Shown: positions 15,020 through 24,788, counted from the first letter of the stretch. The stretch: 46,043 nucleotides of DNA from an uncultured Lachnospiraceae bacterium (GCA_905235435.1 CAJOLD010000013.1:1-46043); one strand, 5' to 3'. The notes: generated from the letters alone by a model not told the origin. Numbers and translations: made by a program.

Positions 15020-16884
15020 GCCTTGATTTTCTTCCCGTTTCCCGGGAGGATCTGGCCCGGCAAGGGATCGGGCAGCCGGATTTTGTATATGTGATCGGGG
15101 ACGCCTATGTGGATCATCCGTCCTTCGGGCCGGCCGTGATCAGCCGTGTCCTGCAGGCGCATGGATATACGGTAGGAATCATTTCCCAGCCCGACTGGAA
15201 GGATCCCGCCTCTGTGCAGACGCTCGGGGAGCCGCGCCTTGCCTTCCTGGTGAGCGCCGGCAACATGGATTCCATGGTCAATCACTATACGGCCGCCAGG
15301 AAGCACAGGAGCACAGACAGCTATTCTCCGGGCGGCGAGATGGGGAAACGGCCGGACCGCGCGGCCATCGTGTACTGCAACCTGATCCGCAGCGTATATA
15401 AGAAAGTGCCGGTCATCACGGGCGGCATCGAGTCGAGTCTGCGGAGACTCGCTCACTATGATTACTGGAGCAATTCGCTGCGCCGCTCGCTGCTCATGGA
15501 CTGCGGCGCGGATATGATCTCCTACGGGATGGGGGAGCGGTCGATCGTCGAGATCGCGGACGCCCTCGCCGCCGGCCTTCCGGTCAGCGCGCTGACCTGG
15601 ATCCCCGGGACCTGCTTTAAGACAAAGGACCGTTCGGCGCTGGACGGCGCCGTGATCCTGCCGGACTATGAGGAGCTAGTCGCGGACAGGAAACAATATG
15701 CCGAAAGCTTCCGGGTGCAGTATGAGAACACGGATGCCTTCAGCGGGAAAAAACTCGCGGAGCCCTACGGGACTGTCTTTGTGGTGCAGAATCCTCCCTC
15801 GAGGCCTCTTTCCACCGAGGAGATGGACGATGTCTACAGCCTTCCCTATACGCGCAGGGCACATCCTATGTACGACGCGGCGGGCGGCGTTCCCGCCCTC
15901 CGGGAGGTCCTCTTCAGCCTGACCAGCTGCCGCGGATGCTTCGGCGGCTGCAGCTTCTGCGCCCTGACCTTTCATCAGGGGCGGACCATCCAGGTGAGGA
16001 GCCACGAATCGATCCTGGAGGAGGCAAAGGCCCTGACGCAGGATCCGGAATTCCGGGGCTACATCCACGATGTGGGCGGACCGACCGCCAACTTCCGGGC
16101 GCCTTCCTGCGCCGCGCAGATGAAAAGAGGCGTATGTAAGAACCGCCAGTGCCTGGGGACGGATCCCTGTCCGAACCTGGAGGTCAGCCATAAGGATTAC
16201 GTCAGGCTGCTGAGGGAGCTGCGGGAGATCCCGGGCGTTAAAAAGGTCTTTGTCCGGTCCGGCATCCGCTTTGATTATGTGATGCTCGACCGCTCCGACG
16301 AGTTTTTGACGGAGCTTTGCCGGTACCATGTGAGCGGGCAGCTGAAGGTGGCGCCCGAGCACGTCTCCGATCATGTGCTCGCCTGTCTCGGAAAGCCGGG
16401 GCACGACGTGTACCTTTCCTTTGTGGAGAGATATAACAGGATCAACAAAAAATACGGCCTCAAACAGTACCTTGTCCCATACTTGATGTCTTCCCATCCG
16501 GGATGTACCATGAAGGATGCCGTAAAGCTCGCGGAATATGTCCGCGATATGGGCGTGATGCCGGAGCAGGTGCAGGATTTCTATCCGACGCCCTCAACGA
16601 TCTCCACCTGCATGTATTACACGGGACTGGACCCGAGGACGATGAAGCCGGTGTATGTGCCGCGCGGCGCGCATGAAAAGGCGATGCAGCGCGCGCTCAT
16701 CCAGTACAGGGACCCGAAGAACCGGAAGCTGGTGGAGGAGGCCCTCCGCGAGGCCCACAGAGAGGACCTGATCGGCTACGGCCCAAAGTGCCTTCTGCGA
16801 CCCGCGACGGAAGCCGGCCGCGGCAAGAGCGGCGCCCATAAAGGCAGGGCGCGCGAGACAGGAAAGAAGAGACGGAGCAGATAA
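15016..16884 (+). CDS. YgiQ family radical SAM protein
   Basis: A 622-residue member of the UPF0313/YgiQ family. The N-terminal region (about 1-290) contains the family-typical FVYVIGDAYVDHPSFG and GGIESSLRRLAHYDYWS. The radical SAM cluster-binding motif is CFGGCSFC (Cys308, Cys312, Cys315). A second Cys-rich stretch (CAAQMKRGVCKNRQC, about 370-385) and the conserved VAPEHVSDHVL and DFYPTPST motifs follow. The C-terminal tail is basic. The reaction is unknown; the enzyme cleaves S-adenosylmethionine with a 4Fe-4S cluster. It starts at ATG 15016, overlapping the HAD stop. Confidence 0.93.
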   Translation: MSLDFLPVSREDLARQGIGQPDFVYVIGDAYVDHPSFGPAVISRVLQAHGYTVGIISQPDWKDPASVQTLGEPRLAFLVSAGNMDSMVNHYTAARKHRSTDSYSPGGEMGKRPDRAAIVYCNLIRSVYKKVPVITGGIESSLRRLAHYDYWSNSLRRSLLMDCGADMISYGMGERSIVEIADALAAGLPVSALTWIPGTCFKTKDRSALDGAVILPDYEELVADRKQYAESFRVQYENTDAFSGKKLAEPYGTVFVVQNPPSRPLSTEEMDDVYSLPYTRRAHPMYDAAGGVPALREVLFSLTSCRGCFGGCSFCALTFHQGRTIQVRSHESILEEAKALTQDPEFRGYIHDVGGPTANFRAPSCAAQMKRGVCKNRQCLGTDPCPNLEVSHKDYVRLLRELREIPGVKKVFVRSGIRFDYVMLDRSDEFLTELCRYHVSGQLKVAPEHVSDHVLACLGKPGHDVYLSFVERYNRINKKYGLKQYLVPYLMSSHPGCTMKDAVKLAEYVRDMGVMPEQVQDFYPTPSTISTCMYYTGLDPRTMKPVYVPRGAHEKAMQRALIQYRDPKNRKLVEEALREAHREDLIGYGPKCLLRPATEAGRGKSGAHKGRARETGKKRRSR

Positions 16885-16886
16885 GA

Positions 16887-17498
16887 ATGAAGAAGAAAGT
16901 TCAAAAGGGACAGGCCGGATATCTCCGGCATCAGAAGATCAGGAGGGGACTGATCGCGGCGCTGATGTTCGCCATTCCGCTGACGATCTATTTTTCGGGG
17001 ATCGCCTGGAACGGGACGAGGAACAATATTCTGACCGTGGTCGCCATCGTCGGGATCCTGCCGGCCGCGCGCTTCGCGGTCAGCTGGATCATCACCCTTC
17101 TGCAGAAGGAGGCGGATCCGGAGATCATAAAGATCACCGAGGAGGAGGCGGGCAGCCTCGTCCATGGGTATGAGCTTGCCGTGACTGCCTACGAGGGGAG
17201 CGCCAGTCTGGACGCCCTGGTCATCTGCGGCAATGAGATCGCGGCTTACAGCTCCTCCGAAAAGGCCGATCTTCCTTTTTTCGAAAAACATATCGTTAAG
17301 ATCCTGAGCACGAACGACATTTTCGGCGCGCGGGTCAGGATCTTCCGGGATAAGGATAAATACAGGGAGAGGATCCGGACGCTCGCGAAGGACCCGGAAA
17401 AGTACCGGGAGGGAGTGCCGGAGTACACGAATGAGCAGTATCCGGAGCTTTCCAGGGAGGAGATCATCCTGCACCTGATCATGGCGATCGCAGTCTGA
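16887..17498 (+). CDS. Hypothetical membrane protein with two transmembrane helices
   Basis: A 203-residue protein beginning 2 bases after the YgiQ stop. A basic N-terminus (MKKKVQKGQAG) leads into two hydrophobic helices at about 20-41 (IAALMFAIPLTIYFSGIAW) and 47-72 (ILTVVAIVGILPAARFAVSW), followed by a cytoplasmic domain of about 130 residues with many charged residues. I do not recognise a named family. It appears co-translated with YgiQ and the downstream RluA-type gene. No function can be inferred beyond membrane anchoring. Confidence 0.75.
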   Translation: MKKKVQKGQAGYLRHQKIRRGLIAALMFAIPLTIYFSGIAWNGTRNNILTVVAIVGILPAARFAVSWIITLLQKEADPEIIKITEEEAGSLVHGYELAVTAYEGSASLDALVICGNEIAAYSSSEKADLPFFEKHIVKILSTNDIFGARVRIFRDKDKYRERIRTLAKDPEKYREGVPEYTNEQYPELSREEIILHLIMAIAV

Positions 17499-17508
17499 CG
17501 GGGGAATT

Positions 17509-18528
17509 ATGAGAGAAGTGTTCATTACGTCCCTGGACGCCGGCCAGCGCCTGGACAAGTATCTGGGAAAGCTGCTGCGGTCGGCGCAGAAGGGATTCAT
17601 CTATAAGATGCTGCGCAAAAAGAATATCACCCTGAACGGGAAGAAGGCGGACGGATCCGAGAAACTGAAGGACCAGGACGTCATCCGGCTCTATTTTTCC
17701 GATGAGACGATCGAGAGGCTCACAAAGGGGGAAAACGGCGCGGAGGAAGCGGAAAACGGGAACTGGCCGTACCGCCGCCTGGACATCCTGTATGAGGATG
17801 AGAATGTCCTGATCGTGGACAAGCCCTCCGGGGTCCTTTCCCAGAAGGCGCAGCCGCAGGATCTGTCCATGGTGGAATATATCACGGGCTACCTGCTTCG
17901 CACGGGGGCGCTCACGGTGGGAGATCTGGCGACCTTCCGTCCGGGTGTCTGCAACCGTCTGGACCGCAATACGAGCGGGGTGCTCACGGCCGGCAAGACC
18001 ATCGCGGGCCTGCAGGGGCTGACGGAGGTCTTCCGGGACCGCACCGCGGAGAAATATTATTACTGCATCGTAAAGGGAACAGTGAAGGAGCCCCTCGTTC
18101 TGGACGGATATCTTTTAAAGGATCACGACCGGAACAGGGTGGAGATCCTGGATGAGCCGGTAAAGGACGCGCAGAGGATCATCACGGCGTACCGCCCGGC
18201 CGCGGCAGCCTCCGGTTTTACCCTGCTGGAGGTGCACCTTGTGACGGGACGCAGCCATCAGATCCGCGCGCATCTCGCCTCCATCGGCATGCCCATCCTG
18301 GGCGATCCCAAGTACGGGGACGACGGACTGAACGCAGGGCTTCGCAGACAGTACGGGATCCGCAGCCAGATGCTGCACGCGCAGAGGCTGGAGTTCGGGG
18401 AGATGGAAGGAGCGCTTCTGCCGCTCTCCGGAAGGACCGTGAGCGCGCCGCTGCCGGCGCCGTTTAAAACGTTTTTGAGAGAGGAGATGGGAATCGGCGA
18501 TGGCGACCTGGAATTCGAGAGGCCTTAG
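17509..18528 (+). CDS. RluA family pseudouridine synthase (RluC/RluD-like)
   Basis: Isomerises uridine to pseudouridine, most often in 23S rRNA. An N-terminal S4-like domain (QRLDKYLGKLL to LNGKKADG, about 12-50) is followed by the catalytic domain with LIVDKPSGVLSQ (about 101-112) and NRLDRNTSG at 149-157, catalytic Asp152. The C-terminal GRSHQIRAHLASIGMPILGD motif is intact. Length 339 residues suits RluC/RluD. It is 10 bases after the membrane protein gene and overlaps recU by 29 bases. Confidence 0.94.
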   Translation: MREVFITSLDAGQRLDKYLGKLLRSAQKGFIYKMLRKKNITLNGKKADGSEKLKDQDVIRLYFSDETIERLTKGENGAEEAENGNWPYRRLDILYEDENVLIVDKPSGVLSQKAQPQDLSMVEYITGYLLRTGALTVGDLATFRPGVCNRLDRNTSGVLTAGKTIAGLQGLTEVFRDRTAEKYYYCIVKGTVKEPLVLDGYLLKDHDRNRVEILDEPVKDAQRIITAYRPAAAASGFTLLEVHLVTGRSHQIRAHLASIGMPILGDPKYGDDGLNAGLRRQYGIRSQMLHAQRLEFGEMEGALLPLSGRTVSAPLPAPFKTFLREEMGIGDGDLEFERP

Positions 18529-19054
18529 AGGCTCCACGCTCGAAGAGCTGATCAACCGGACGAATGAGCAGTACAGGGAGAAGAATCTGGCGCTCATCCA
18601 GAAGATCCCTACCCCGATCACGCCGATCAATATCGACAAGGATAACCGGCAGATCACCCTGGCCTACTTTGACCAGAAGAGTACCGTCGACTATATCGGT
18701 GCCGTGCAGGGGATCCCTGTGTGCTTTGACGCGAAGGAATGCCATGAGGATACCTTCGCGCTGCAGAATATCCATGAGCATCAGGTGAAGTTCATGGAGG
18801 AATTTGAGCGGCAGGGGGGCATCTCCTTTCTGATCATTTTTTACACGCACCGCAATGAGATGTACTATATGCCCTACGACCACATGCGGGCCTTCTGGGA
18901 CAGGGCCGAGGCGGGGGGCCGCAAGAGCTTCCGCTTCGAGGAGGTCGACAAGAGCTTCCTGATCACGAGGAACAGGGGCTTTCTGGTCGCCTACCTGGAC
19001 ACGCTGCAGAAGGATCTGGAGCGCAGGGAAAAGCTTGAAACGGGCGAATCCTGA
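18500..19054 (+). CDS. recU: Holliday junction resolvase RecU
   Basis: RecU resolves Holliday junctions in Firmicutes, taking the place of RuvC. The 184-residue protein shows the family pattern: an N-terminal NSRGLRGSTLEELI, the nuclease motif STVDYIG (metal ligand Asp64), and FDAKE at 76-80, where the position of the usual catalytic Glu is Asp77, followed by Lys79. The later NIHEHQVKFM and YYMPYD motifs also match. The Glu-to-Asp change is conservative. It starts inside the RluA-type gene (29-base overlap). It ends 7 bases before the -35 box of the his promoter. ruvAB further along gives the partner helicase. Confidence 0.92.
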   Translation: MATWNSRGLRGSTLEELINRTNEQYREKNLALIQKIPTPITPINIDKDNRQITLAYFDQKSTVDYIGAVQGIPVCFDAKECHEDTFALQNIHEHQVKFMEEFERQGGISFLIIFYTHRNEMYYMPYDHMRAFWDRAEAGGRKSFRFEEVDKSFLITRNRGFLVAYLDTLQKDLERREKLETGES

Positions 19055-19061
19055 TGCGATG

Positions 19062-19090
19062 TTGACAGGGTGCCGCAAGTTTCGTATAAT
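19062..19090 (+). promoter_or_regulatory. Perfect consensus sigma-A promoter of the histidine operon
   Basis: TTGACA (19062-19067), a 17-base spacer, and TATAAT (19085-19090) match the consensus exactly. Transcription would begin near 19097, leaving a leader of only about 41 bases before hisZ. I see no T-box, leader peptide or terminator in that space, so control by tRNA-His attenuation is not supported here. Confidence 0.92.
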
Positions 19091-19137
19091 AGCGTGGTGA
19101 TTTAACACTCTACCACAATAAAGTATAAAGGAGCAGC

Positions 19138-20319
19138 ATGAAAAACAGACTTCTGCACACGCCGGACGGCATGCGCGATATTTATAACGGAGAATGCGAG
19201 CGCAAGCAGGCGCTGGAGGCCGGACTAAGCGGGGTCATGAGATCCCACGGCTTCCGCATGATAGAGACGCCCTCGCTCGAGTTTTTTGATGTTTTTTCCA
19301 AGGAGGTCGGGACCATTCCCTCCTCGGAGCTTTACAGGTTTTTTGACCGGGAGGGGAACACGCTGGTCCTCCGCCCGGATTTTACGCCCTCCATCGCGAG
19401 GGCTGCCTCCAAGTATTTCCCGCTGGAGACGGAACCCGTCCGCCTGTGCTACGCGGGCAATACCTTTGTGAACAGCACGAGCTATCAGGGCAGGCTCTGC
19501 GAGAATACCCAGCTGGGTGCCGAGCTGATCGGCGACGGCTCCGCCGACGCGGATGCCGAAATGATCGCGATGGCTGTCCGGATGCTTCTTGAGGCCGGGC
19601 TGACGGATTTCCAGATCAGCGTCGGCAATGTGCGCTTCCTCGGAAGTCTTCTGGAGGAGGCGGGGATCCGCGATGATGACGCGGAGGAGCTCACGAGGCT
19701 CCTGTCCAACCGCAATTCCTTCGGGGCAGGACAGCTCCTTGACAGACTCCATGTCGAAGGGCCCGTCCGTAAGGTGCTGGAGGCGCTCCCCGGACTGGTC
19801 GGATCGAGGGACGTGCTGGATAAGGCGCGGGCTCTCTCGGAAGGCCTTGCGGCCTGCGAGGCGCTCGACCGCCTCTCGCTGATCTATGACATTCTGGATC
19901 TTTACGGCGTCGCCGGCCACATCTCCTTTGACCTCGGCATGACGAGCCGGTATATGTACTACACCGGCGTGATCTTCCGCGGCTACACCTACGGTGTGGG
20001 GGAGGCGGTCATTAAGGGAGGCCGTTACGACGGGCTTCTGGCCCATTTCGGAAAGCCTTCGCCTTCCATCGGATTTGTCGCCGTGATCGGCCTGATCATG
20101 AACGCGCTTGAAAGACAAAGCGCGGTCCCGGGGGAGGGGCCGCAGAGGATCCTCATCATCTACGGACCCGATAGCCGTCCCAAGGCCGCCGCTCTTGCGG
20201 CGAAGCTCCGCGGGGAGGGCGAAAGCGTCGCCATGCGCGTACTGGGCCCCGGGGAGGACGCGAAAGAGGTCGCGGCCCGCAGCGAGGGCAATTACCGCGA
20301 GATCATAGAGGCCAGATAA
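19138..20319 (+). CDS. hisZ: ATP phosphoribosyltransferase regulatory subunit HisZ
   Basis: HisZ is a class II aminoacyl-tRNA synthetase-like (HisRS paralogue) protein that pairs with short-form HisG to make active, histidine-regulated ATP phosphoribosyltransferase. The 393-residue sequence opens with LHTPDGMRDIY, then LVLRPDFTPSIAR (motif 2-like) and the C-terminal YGVGEAVIKGGRYDGLL, as in the family. Synthetase activity is not expected. It is the first gene behind the consensus promoter, with aaggag as ribosome binding site, and is 29 bases from hisG, its partner. Confidence 0.94.
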   Translation: MKNRLLHTPDGMRDIYNGECERKQALEAGLSGVMRSHGFRMIETPSLEFFDVFSKEVGTIPSSELYRFFDREGNTLVLRPDFTPSIARAASKYFPLETEPVRLCYAGNTFVNSTSYQGRLCENTQLGAELIGDGSADADAEMIAMAVRMLLEAGLTDFQISVGNVRFLGSLLEEAGIRDDDAEELTRLLSNRNSFGAGQLLDRLHVEGPVRKVLEALPGLVGSRDVLDKARALSEGLAACEALDRLSLIYDILDLYGVAGHISFDLGMTSRYMYYTGVIFRGYTYGVGEAVIKGGRYDGLLAHFGKPSPSIGFVAVIGLIMNALERQSAVPGEGPQRILIIYGPDSRPKAAALAAKLRGEGESVAMRVLGPGEDAKEVAARSEGNYREIIEAR

Positions 20320-20348
20320 CCACCGGAAGATAATGGAGAACACAGAAC

Positions 20349-20999
20349 ATGAGATATCTTACGATCGCGCTGACGAAGGGCAGGCTTGCCGGTCAGACGA
20401 TGGCGCTTTTAGAAGAGATCGGCGTCTTCTGCGAGGAGATGAAGGATCCATCCTCCAGGAAACTGATCTTTACAAACGAGGAGCTGAAGCTTAAATTCTT
20501 CCTCGCCAAGGGGCCGGATGTGCCCACCTATGTCGAGTACGGAGCCGCCGATATCGGGATCGTCGGGAAGGACATCCTGATGGAGGAGGAGAGAAAGGTC
20601 TATGAGGTCCTTGATCTCGGCTTCGGAAAATGCAGGATGTGCGTCTGCGGAAGAGAGGAATCCAGGGAAAAACTGCTCCATCAGGAGCAGATCCGCGTCG
20701 CGACAAAGTATCCGAACATCGCGAAGGATTATTTTTATAATGAGAAGAACCAGACTGTCGAGCTGATCAAGCTGAACGGATCCATCGAGCTGGCGCCCAT
20801 CGTGGGCCTCGCCGAGGTTATCGTCGATATCGTCGAGACCGGATCCACGCTTCGGGACAACGGGCTCGTCGTGCTGGAGGAGATCTGCCCGCTCTCGGCC
20901 CGCGTCGCGGTAAACCCGGTGAGCATGCGGATGGAGAACGACAGGATCATGTGGCTGCTCGAACAGATCGGCAGCCGTCTGCAGAAGGAGAACGCGTAA
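20349..20999 (+). CDS. hisG: ATP phosphoribosyltransferase catalytic subunit HisG (short form)
   Basis: Catalyses the first step of histidine synthesis, ATP plus PRPP to phosphoribosyl-ATP. At 216 residues it lacks the C-terminal regulatory domain of long HisG, which explains the presence of hisZ. Motifs are visible: [10 protein letters not shown] at the N-terminus, the [14 protein letters not shown] loop, and the PRPP-binding [16 protein letters not shown]. The stop codon is directly followed by the hisD start (no gap), suggesting translational coupling. Confidence 0.96.
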   Translation: MRYLTIALTKGRLAGQTMALLEEIGVFCEEMKDPSSRKLIFTNEELKLKFFLAKGPDVPTYVEYGAADIGIVGKDILMEEERKVYEVLDLGFGKCRMCVCGREESREKLLHQEQIRVATKYPNIAKDYFYNEKNQTVELIKLNGSIELAPIVGLAEVIVDIVETGSTLRDNGLVVLEEICPLSARVAVNPVSMRMENDRIMWLLEQIGSRLQKENA

Positions 21000-22313
21000 A
21001 TGAAAACGGTACGCCTTACCAAGGAGTCAAAACAGGATATCCTGGAGCGGCTGCTGCGCCGCAGCCCGGCCAGCTACGGGGCCCAGGAGGAGGCGGTGGC
21101 GAAGATCGTCGCCGGCGTCCGGGAGGGCGGGGATAAAGCCCTCTTTTCTTATACAGAGCAGTTTGATCATGTAAAGATAAGCCCTGAAAATGTCAGGGTC
21201 ACCCCGGAGGAGATCGAAGAGGCCTACCGGGAGGTGGATCCGGAGCTTCTCGGCGTGATGCGCAGGGCGCTCGCGAACATCCGCGCTTTCCATGAAAAAC
21301 AGAAACAGAAGAGCTGGTTCGAGGCGCAGCCCGACGGGACCATCCTCGGACAGAAGGTCACGGCGATCAGCCGCGTGGGCGTCTACGTGCCCGGAGGAAA
21401 AGCGGTCTATCCCTCCTCCGTGCTGATGAACGTTGTCCCCGCCAAAGTCGCGGGATGCGAGCGGATCGTGATGACGACGCCGCCGGATAAAGACGGGAAA
21501 GTCTTCGCGAACACCCTTGTCGCCGCCCATGAGGCGGGCGTCGACGAGATCTACAAGGCAGGCGGCGCGCAGGCGATCGCGGCTCTTGCCTTCGGAACGG
21601 AAAGTATCCCGAAGGTCGACAAGATCACCGGCCCCGGCAATATTTTTGTGGCGCTGGCCAAGAAGGCTGTTTACGGCCATGTGAGCATCGATTCCATCGC
21701 CGGCCCCAGCGAGGTCATGGTCCTCGCGGATGAGACCGCGGATCCGGTCTATGTGGCGGCGGATCTGCTCTCACAGGCAGAGCACGACCAGATGGCTTCC
21801 GCCATCCTGGTGACCACGAGTACTTCCCTCGCGGAGAAGGTCGAGGCGCAGATCCGCGCGTTTACCGAGCAGCTTTCACGCCGCGAGATCATCGAGAGCT
21901 CCCTGGAAAACTACGGATTCATCCTGCTGGCGGACAGCCTGGGCGACGCCGTGGACGCGGTCAATGAGATCGCCTCCGAGCACCTTGAGATCGTGACGAA
22001 GGATCCCTTTGAGGTGATGACGAAGATCAAAAACGCCGGCGCGATCTTCCTCGGCCCCTGCAGCAGCGAGCCCCTGGGCGACTATTACGCGGGACCGAAT
22101 CACGTGCTTCCGACCAACGGGACGGCAAAATTCTTTTCCGCGCTTTCCGTGGATGACTTTATCAAAAAATCGAGTGTTGTCTATTATTCGAGGCAGGCCC
22201 TGGAGGCGGCCGGCGAGGATGTGATCACCTTCGCGAAGGCGGAGCATCTGACGGCCCACGCGAATTCCATCGCGGTGCGCCTCGGGAGGAATGTATTTAC
22301 GGAGGAAGACTGA
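21000..22313 (+). CDS. hisD: Histidinol dehydrogenase HisD
   Basis: Catalyses the last two oxidations, histidinol to histidine, with NAD and zinc. The 437-residue protein shows RVGVYVPGGKAVYPSSVLM (about 122-140), GGAQAIAALAFGT, DKITGPGNIFVALAK, and the SIAGPSEVMVLAD and SQAEHDQMASAIL signatures, whose His and Gln serve zinc binding and catalysis, plus PNHVLPTNGTAKF. It begins directly after the hisG stop. It ends 4 bases before the hisB start. Confidence 0.97.
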   Translation: MKTVRLTKESKQDILERLLRRSPASYGAQEEAVAKIVAGVREGGDKALFSYTEQFDHVKISPENVRVTPEEIEEAYREVDPELLGVMRRALANIRAFHEKQKQKSWFEAQPDGTILGQKVTAISRVGVYVPGGKAVYPSSVLMNVVPAKVAGCERIVMTTPPDKDGKVFANTLVAAHEAGVDEIYKAGGAQAIAALAFGTESIPKVDKITGPGNIFVALAKKAVYGHVSIDSIAGPSEVMVLADETADPVYVAADLLSQAEHDQMASAILVTTSTSLAEKVEAQIRAFTEQLSRREIIESSLENYGFILLADSLGDAVDAVNEIASEHLEIVTKDPFEVMTKIKNAGAIFLGPCSSEPLGDYYAGPNHVLPTNGTAKFFSALSVDDFIKKSSVVYYSRQALEAAGEDVITFAKAEHLTAHANSIAVRLGRNVFTEED

Positions 22314-22317
22314 TCTT

Positions 22318-22908
22318 ATGGGTAGAACGGCAACTATTAAGCGCGAGACGCGCGAGACACAGATCGAACTGACGCTTGACCTTGACGGGTCGGGAAAGAC
22401 AGACATCTCGACGGGCATCGGCTTTTTTGATCACATGCTGGACGGGATGGCCCGCCACGGGCTTTTTGACCTGACGGTCAGGGCGAAGGGCGACCTCTAT
22501 GTGGATGATCATCACACGGTCGAGGATACCGGGATCGTGCTGGGAACAGCCATCCGGGAGGCCCTCGGCGGCAAGGAAGGGATCCGCCGCTACGGCGACC
22601 GGATCCTCCCGATGGACGAGGTCCTCGCGCTGTGCGCCGTCGACCTTTCCGGAAGACCCTACTTTTCTTTTGACGCGCCCTTCGTGCCGGGTCAGCTGGG
22701 GACGATGAACGCGGAGATGGTCAGAGAATTCTTTTACGCCGTGTCCTACAGCGCGGCGATGAACCTGCACCTTAAGATCCTGACGCCGGGCAACGGCCAT
22801 CACATGGCGGAGGCGCTCTTCAAGGCCTTCGGAAAGGCGCTCTCGGACGCCGTATCCGTCGATCCCCGTATTCAGGGCGTGCTTTCGACAAAAGGAAAGC
22901 TGGAGTAG
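22318..22908 (+). CDS. hisB: Imidazoleglycerol-phosphate dehydratase HisB
   Basis: Dehydrates imidazoleglycerol phosphate to imidazole acetol phosphate. The 196-residue monofunctional form has no N-terminal histidinol phosphatase domain. The manganese-binding histidine motifs [13 protein letters not shown] and [11 protein letters not shown] and the central [10 protein letters not shown] match the family. I chose ATG 22318, with acggagga about 10 bases upstream in the end of hisD; an in-frame ATG at 22291 lies within hisD and is less likely. It is 13 bases before hisIE. Confidence 0.95.
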   Translation: MGRTATIKRETRETQIELTLDLDGSGKTDISTGIGFFDHMLDGMARHGLFDLTVRAKGDLYVDDHHTVEDTGIVLGTAIREALGGKEGIRRYGDRILPMDEVLALCAVDLSGRPYFSFDAPFVPGQLGTMNAEMVREFFYAVSYSAAMNLHLKILTPGNGHHMAEALFKAFGKALSDAVSVDPRIQGVLSTKGKLE

Positions 22909-22921
22909 TAAAGGAGCCTGT

Positions 22922-24235
22922 ATGCAGAAATACCTGATCTCTGATATGATACTTTATAAAGGAGGGGCCGTGTCCGGCCTGAAGGGGGAGGAGCCCTTCG
23001 GGGACGGCGATGCCGTGAGCCTCGCGCGGGACTATGCCCTTCGCGGGGCGGACGCCCTTCTGATCTTTGACCGCTCATCCGGGGACAGGGAGCATGATGA
23101 ATCCCTGGACCTGCTGCGGCAGATCACAAGAACTATTGATATCCCGGTCTACGGGGCGGGAAACGTGCAGCGCGCGGAGGATGTAAAAAAGCTCCTTTAC
23201 GCCGGCTGCGCGAAGGCCGTCCTGAACTTTTCAAAGGAATCGAACCGCGCGATGCTCTCTGAGGTATCGGCCAGGTTCGGAAAAGAGAAGATCGCTGTCT
23301 GCATCGATCCCGCAAAGGAGCAGATTCCTGCGGGGGACGCGGCGGCGCAGATCCGTGAATATGCGGGGGAAGTCATCCTTCTTTCGGAGGATGCGGGAAA
23401 GATCAAAGAAGCGCTTTCCCTCCTTCCGGAAGATCTTCCGGTCGCTGCAGATTGTTGCGGGGGAGCGGCGCTCTCCGGGGAGGAGAGAAAACAGATCCTT
23501 CGCGCGGAGAACCTCTCCGGGCTTGCGGAGCCGTTTCTGAAAGATCCCGAGGCGGATATTCTTGGCCTTAAGCTTTCGCTCTGTGATGAGGGCTTTGAGA
23601 TGGCGGTGCCGGCAAGCTCCGTCACATGGCAGGACCTTAAGACAGACGCGAATGGCCTTGTTCCCGTTGTGGTGCAGGACTGCAAAAACGACGAGGTCCT
23701 GATGGTCGCCTGGATGAACGAGGAGGCCTTTGACCTGACCGTCCGCACCGGGCGGATGACCTATTTCAGCCGCAGCAGGCAGTCCCTCTGGGTAAAGGGG
23801 GAGACCTCCGGACATTATCAGTATGTGCGCGAGCTGCGGATCGACTGCGACAATGACACGCTGCTGGCGCGCGTCGTGCAGATCGGCGCGGCCTGCCATA
23901 CCGGGAACCGCAGCTGCTTTTACCGCACCTTCCAGAAGAGGGGCGGGGAGGAGAAGGACCCGATGCGGATCTTCGAGGAGGTCTACGGCGTGATCGAGGA
24001 CAGACGCGTCCATCCGAAGGAAGGCTCCTACACGAATTATCTCTTCGACAAGGGACTGGATAAGATCCTGAAGAAGATCGGCGAGGAGGCGACAGAGACC
24101 GTGATCGCCGCGAAGAATCCGGATCCGGAGGAGGCGCGCTATGAGATCGCGGACCTTTTGTATCACCTGATGGTGCTGATGGTAGAGCGCGGGATCGCCT
24201 GGGAGGACGTCTGCGAGGAGCTGGCGAACCGCTGA
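22922..24235 (+). CDS. hisIE: HisIE with an N-terminal degenerate HisF/HisA-like barrel
   Basis: Three regions fill 437 residues. Residues 1 to about 220 resemble a HisF/HisA TIM barrel, including [18 protein letters not shown] (about 78-95), AVLNF and VCIDP. Residues about 232-340 are HisI (phosphoribosyl-AMP cyclohydrolase) with [25 protein letters not shown], the metal-binding DCDND, and CHTG. Residues about 347-437 are HisE (phosphoribosyl-ATP pyrophosphatase) with [11 protein letters not shown] and [14 protein letters not shown]. HisI and HisE perform steps 2 and 3. In the barrel, the first catalytic Asp of HisF appears replaced by Ile10, while the second (Asp129) is present, so HisF activity is doubtful. 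It ends the his operon; no hisA, hisH, hisF or hisC gene is in the window. Confidence 0.92.
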   Translation: MQKYLISDMILYKGGAVSGLKGEEPFGDGDAVSLARDYALRGADALLIFDRSSGDREHDESLDLLRQITRTIDIPVYGAGNVQRAEDVKKLLYAGCAKAVLNFSKESNRAMLSEVSARFGKEKIAVCIDPAKEQIPAGDAAAQIREYAGEVILLSEDAGKIKEALSLLPEDLPVAADCCGGAALSGEERKQILRAENLSGLAEPFLKDPEADILGLKLSLCDEGFEMAVPASSVTWQDLKTDANGLVPVVVQDCKNDEVLMVAWMNEEAFDLTVRTGRMTYFSRSRQSLWVKGETSGHYQYVRELRIDCDNDTLLARVVQIGAACHTGNRSCFYRTFQKRGGEEKDPMRIFEEVYGVIEDRRVHPKEGSYTNYLFDKGLDKILKKIGEEATETVIAAKNPDPEEARYEIADLLYHLMVLMVERGIAWEDVCEELANR

Positions 24236-24275
24236 GCATACGCCCGGACAGGGCCCGTGACAGGAGGATGAGCGG

Positions 24276-24788
24276 ATGAAAAGAAGCAGGAGATTTTTGG
24301 GCGCGCTGCTTGCGCTGCTCATGATCATTGTGACAGCATTCCCCGCCTTTGCCGGGTTTAGCTGGAACCCTTTCGCCGAATTCTTCGGAGATAAGAGCGA
24401 GACGAGCGAAGATGCGGGCTATGACGGGGAGGAGATCCCGGATGAGGACGGCATCTACGACTCGAAGGACGACGTTGCCCTGTACCTTTATACCTACGGA
24501 AAGCTTCCCTCCAATTACATTACCAAGAAAGAAGCGAGAGACCTCGGCTGGCCGGGCGGTTCTCTTGAGGAATACGCGCCGGGGAAATGCATCGGCGGCG
24601 ACAAATTCGGGAACTATGAGGGCACCCTCCCTGAGAAAAAGGGGAGGAAGTATTTTGAATGTGATATCGATACCCTGGGTGCCAAAAAGAGGGGCGCAAA
24701 GAGGATCATCTGGTCGGATGACGGACTGATCTATTATACGGACGATCACTATGAAACGTTTACCCTGCTGTACGGAGAGGAGGATTAG
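24276..24788 (+). CDS. Secreted barnase-family ribonuclease
   Basis: A 170-residue exported RNase. Residues 1-26 are a signal peptide (basic MKRSRR, hydrophobic core, AFA before the cut). An acidic linker (about 37-62) leads to a barnase domain from about 63 on: YLYTYGKLPSNYITKKEA, APGKCIGGDKFGNYEG, RIIWSDDGLIYYTDDHYETF. The catalytic set of barnase is conserved: Lys76, Glu115, Arg143, His158. The enzyme cleaves RNA after guanine in the family. It is followed after 3 bases by a barstar gene that protects the producer. Ribosome binding site caggagg at 24261-24267. It sits 40 bases after the his operon. Role is likely nutrient scavenging or competitor killing (inference). Confidence 0.92.
   Translation: MKRSRRFLGALLALLMIIVTAFPAFAGFSWNPFAEFFGDKSETSEDAGYDGEEIPDEDGIYDSKDDVALYLYTYGKLPSNYITKKEARDLGWPGGSLEEYAPGKCIGGDKFGNYEGTLPEKKGRKYFECDIDTLGAKKRGAKRIIWSDDGLIYYTDDHYETFTLLYGEED

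Noticed and set aside
19091..19137. Possible T-box or histidine leader before hisZ
   Set aside because: The leader is only about 41 bases, with no specifier-loop structure, His codon run or terminator.
19225..20343. Antisense open frame of 372 codons across hisZ
   Set aside because: Shadow frame in GC-rich coding DNA; no ribosome binding site or recognisable domain.
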